A DNA stretch of 5,437 nucleotides from Armatimonadota bacterium (lineage in GTDB: Bacteria > Armatimonadota > Armatimonadia > Armatimonadales > Armatimonadaceae), in assembly GCA_014379275.1 (NCBI GenBank), contig JACMMA010000802.1, forward strand, positions 1 through 5,437, written 5' to 3'. Shown here in pieces: positions 5,309-5,437 of this stretch. Made by a program: the position numbers and the translations under genes. The first letter of the stretch is position 1, and the number at the start of each line of letters is the position of its first letter. The notes beneath the pieces were generated by a model. The model made no database searches, was not told where the DNA came from, and saw only the letters and a program-made list of their open reading frames with translations.

Positions 5309-5437
5309 CCTGGATTGAAGTGAAGGCATATCATGTCGGTGCGTTCGGCGGCGTGTATCCCATGGACCCCGCCGCAGACCCAACCCGCTGGATAAACATG
5401 GACCGCGTGTTCTCGATTCTATTTGAAGACGAGAAGA
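5305..5437 (+). CDS. Unrecognised protein, N-terminal 44 residues (runs off right edge)
   Basis: An ATG at 5305 opens a frame that stays open to the window end: 44 complete codons beginning MTWIEVKAYHVG and containing WINMDRVFSILFEDEK at about 29-44. An in-frame TAA two codons before the ATG makes this the first possible start. AAGGGAG at 5285-5291 may be its ribosome binding site, though the 13-nt spacing is long. There is no signal peptide or membrane segment in the visible part. The pattern of an N-terminal beta-strand followed by INxDRVxSI resembles small FlbD-like or similar hypothetical proteins that start MxWIxV, but this is too little to name a family. It is transcribed away from mreB, so it is not part of that operon. 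Confidence 0.55.
   Translation, partial: MTWIEVKAYHVGAFGGVYPMDPAADPTRWINMDRVFSILFEDEK

Noticed and set aside
5009..5383. A 124-codon minus-strand frame upstream of mreB
   Set aside because: It overlaps both the mreB 5' end in another frame and its promoter, and its composition (Arg, His, Ser, Pro) shows no domain.

Overview
The window is a stretch of ordinary bacterial chromosome, GC-rich by eye, with six well-supported genes, one partial gene at the right edge and short intergenic gaps. It suggests a rod-shaped bacterium, because a complete mreB-mreC-mreD cell-shape cluster is present. The phylum cannot be fixed from the sequence alone. The short (about 450 aa) Pgi, the mre gene order, the DUF2721-like protein and the secreted GGTF-repeat protein would fit a lineage such as Armatimonadota, but Chloroflexota or Planctomycetota remain possible; this is a low-confidence inference.

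Layout: (1) positions 1-377, minus strand: the N-terminus of an exported repeat protein that continues beyond the left edge. It starts at a TTG and has a clear signal peptide followed by GGTF-containing repeats about 18 residues long, suggestive of a beta-helix. (2) 378-642: a divergent intergenic region serving that gene and pgi. (3) 643-2004, plus strand: pgi, glucose-6-phosphate isomerase, with its start moved to the ATG that has a good ribosome binding site. (4) 2005-2042: a short convergent gap filled by a strong 11-bp hairpin. (5) 2043-5118, minus strand: mreB, mreC, mreD and a DUF2721-like membrane protein, arranged as one probable operon (39-nt gap, 4-nt ATGA overlap, 26-nt gap). (6) 5119-5304: a divergent intergenic region with an extended -10 promoter for mreB. 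(7) 5305-5437, plus strand: the first 44 codons of an unrecognised gene running off the right edge.

How the genes work together: MreB (actin-like filament), MreC (periplasm-facing scaffold) and MreD (polytopic membrane partner) form the core of the elongasome, which directs lateral peptidoglycan synthesis. The usual downstream partners, a class B PBP (mrdA) and RodA (mrdB), are not next to mreD; a DUF2721-like membrane protein takes that place and the operon then meets pgi tail to tail. Pgi supplies fructose-6-phosphate, the precursor of amino-sugars for the wall, but it is on the opposite strand and the pairing is probably chance. I see no tRNA, rRNA, CRISPR array, insertion sequence or defence system, and no evidence of a previously undescribed multi-gene system. 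The more unusual points are the truncated GGTF-repeat surface protein, the small palindromic repeat-like sequences at 2016-2042 and inside the N-terminus of mreC, and the DUF2721 gene attached to mreBCD.
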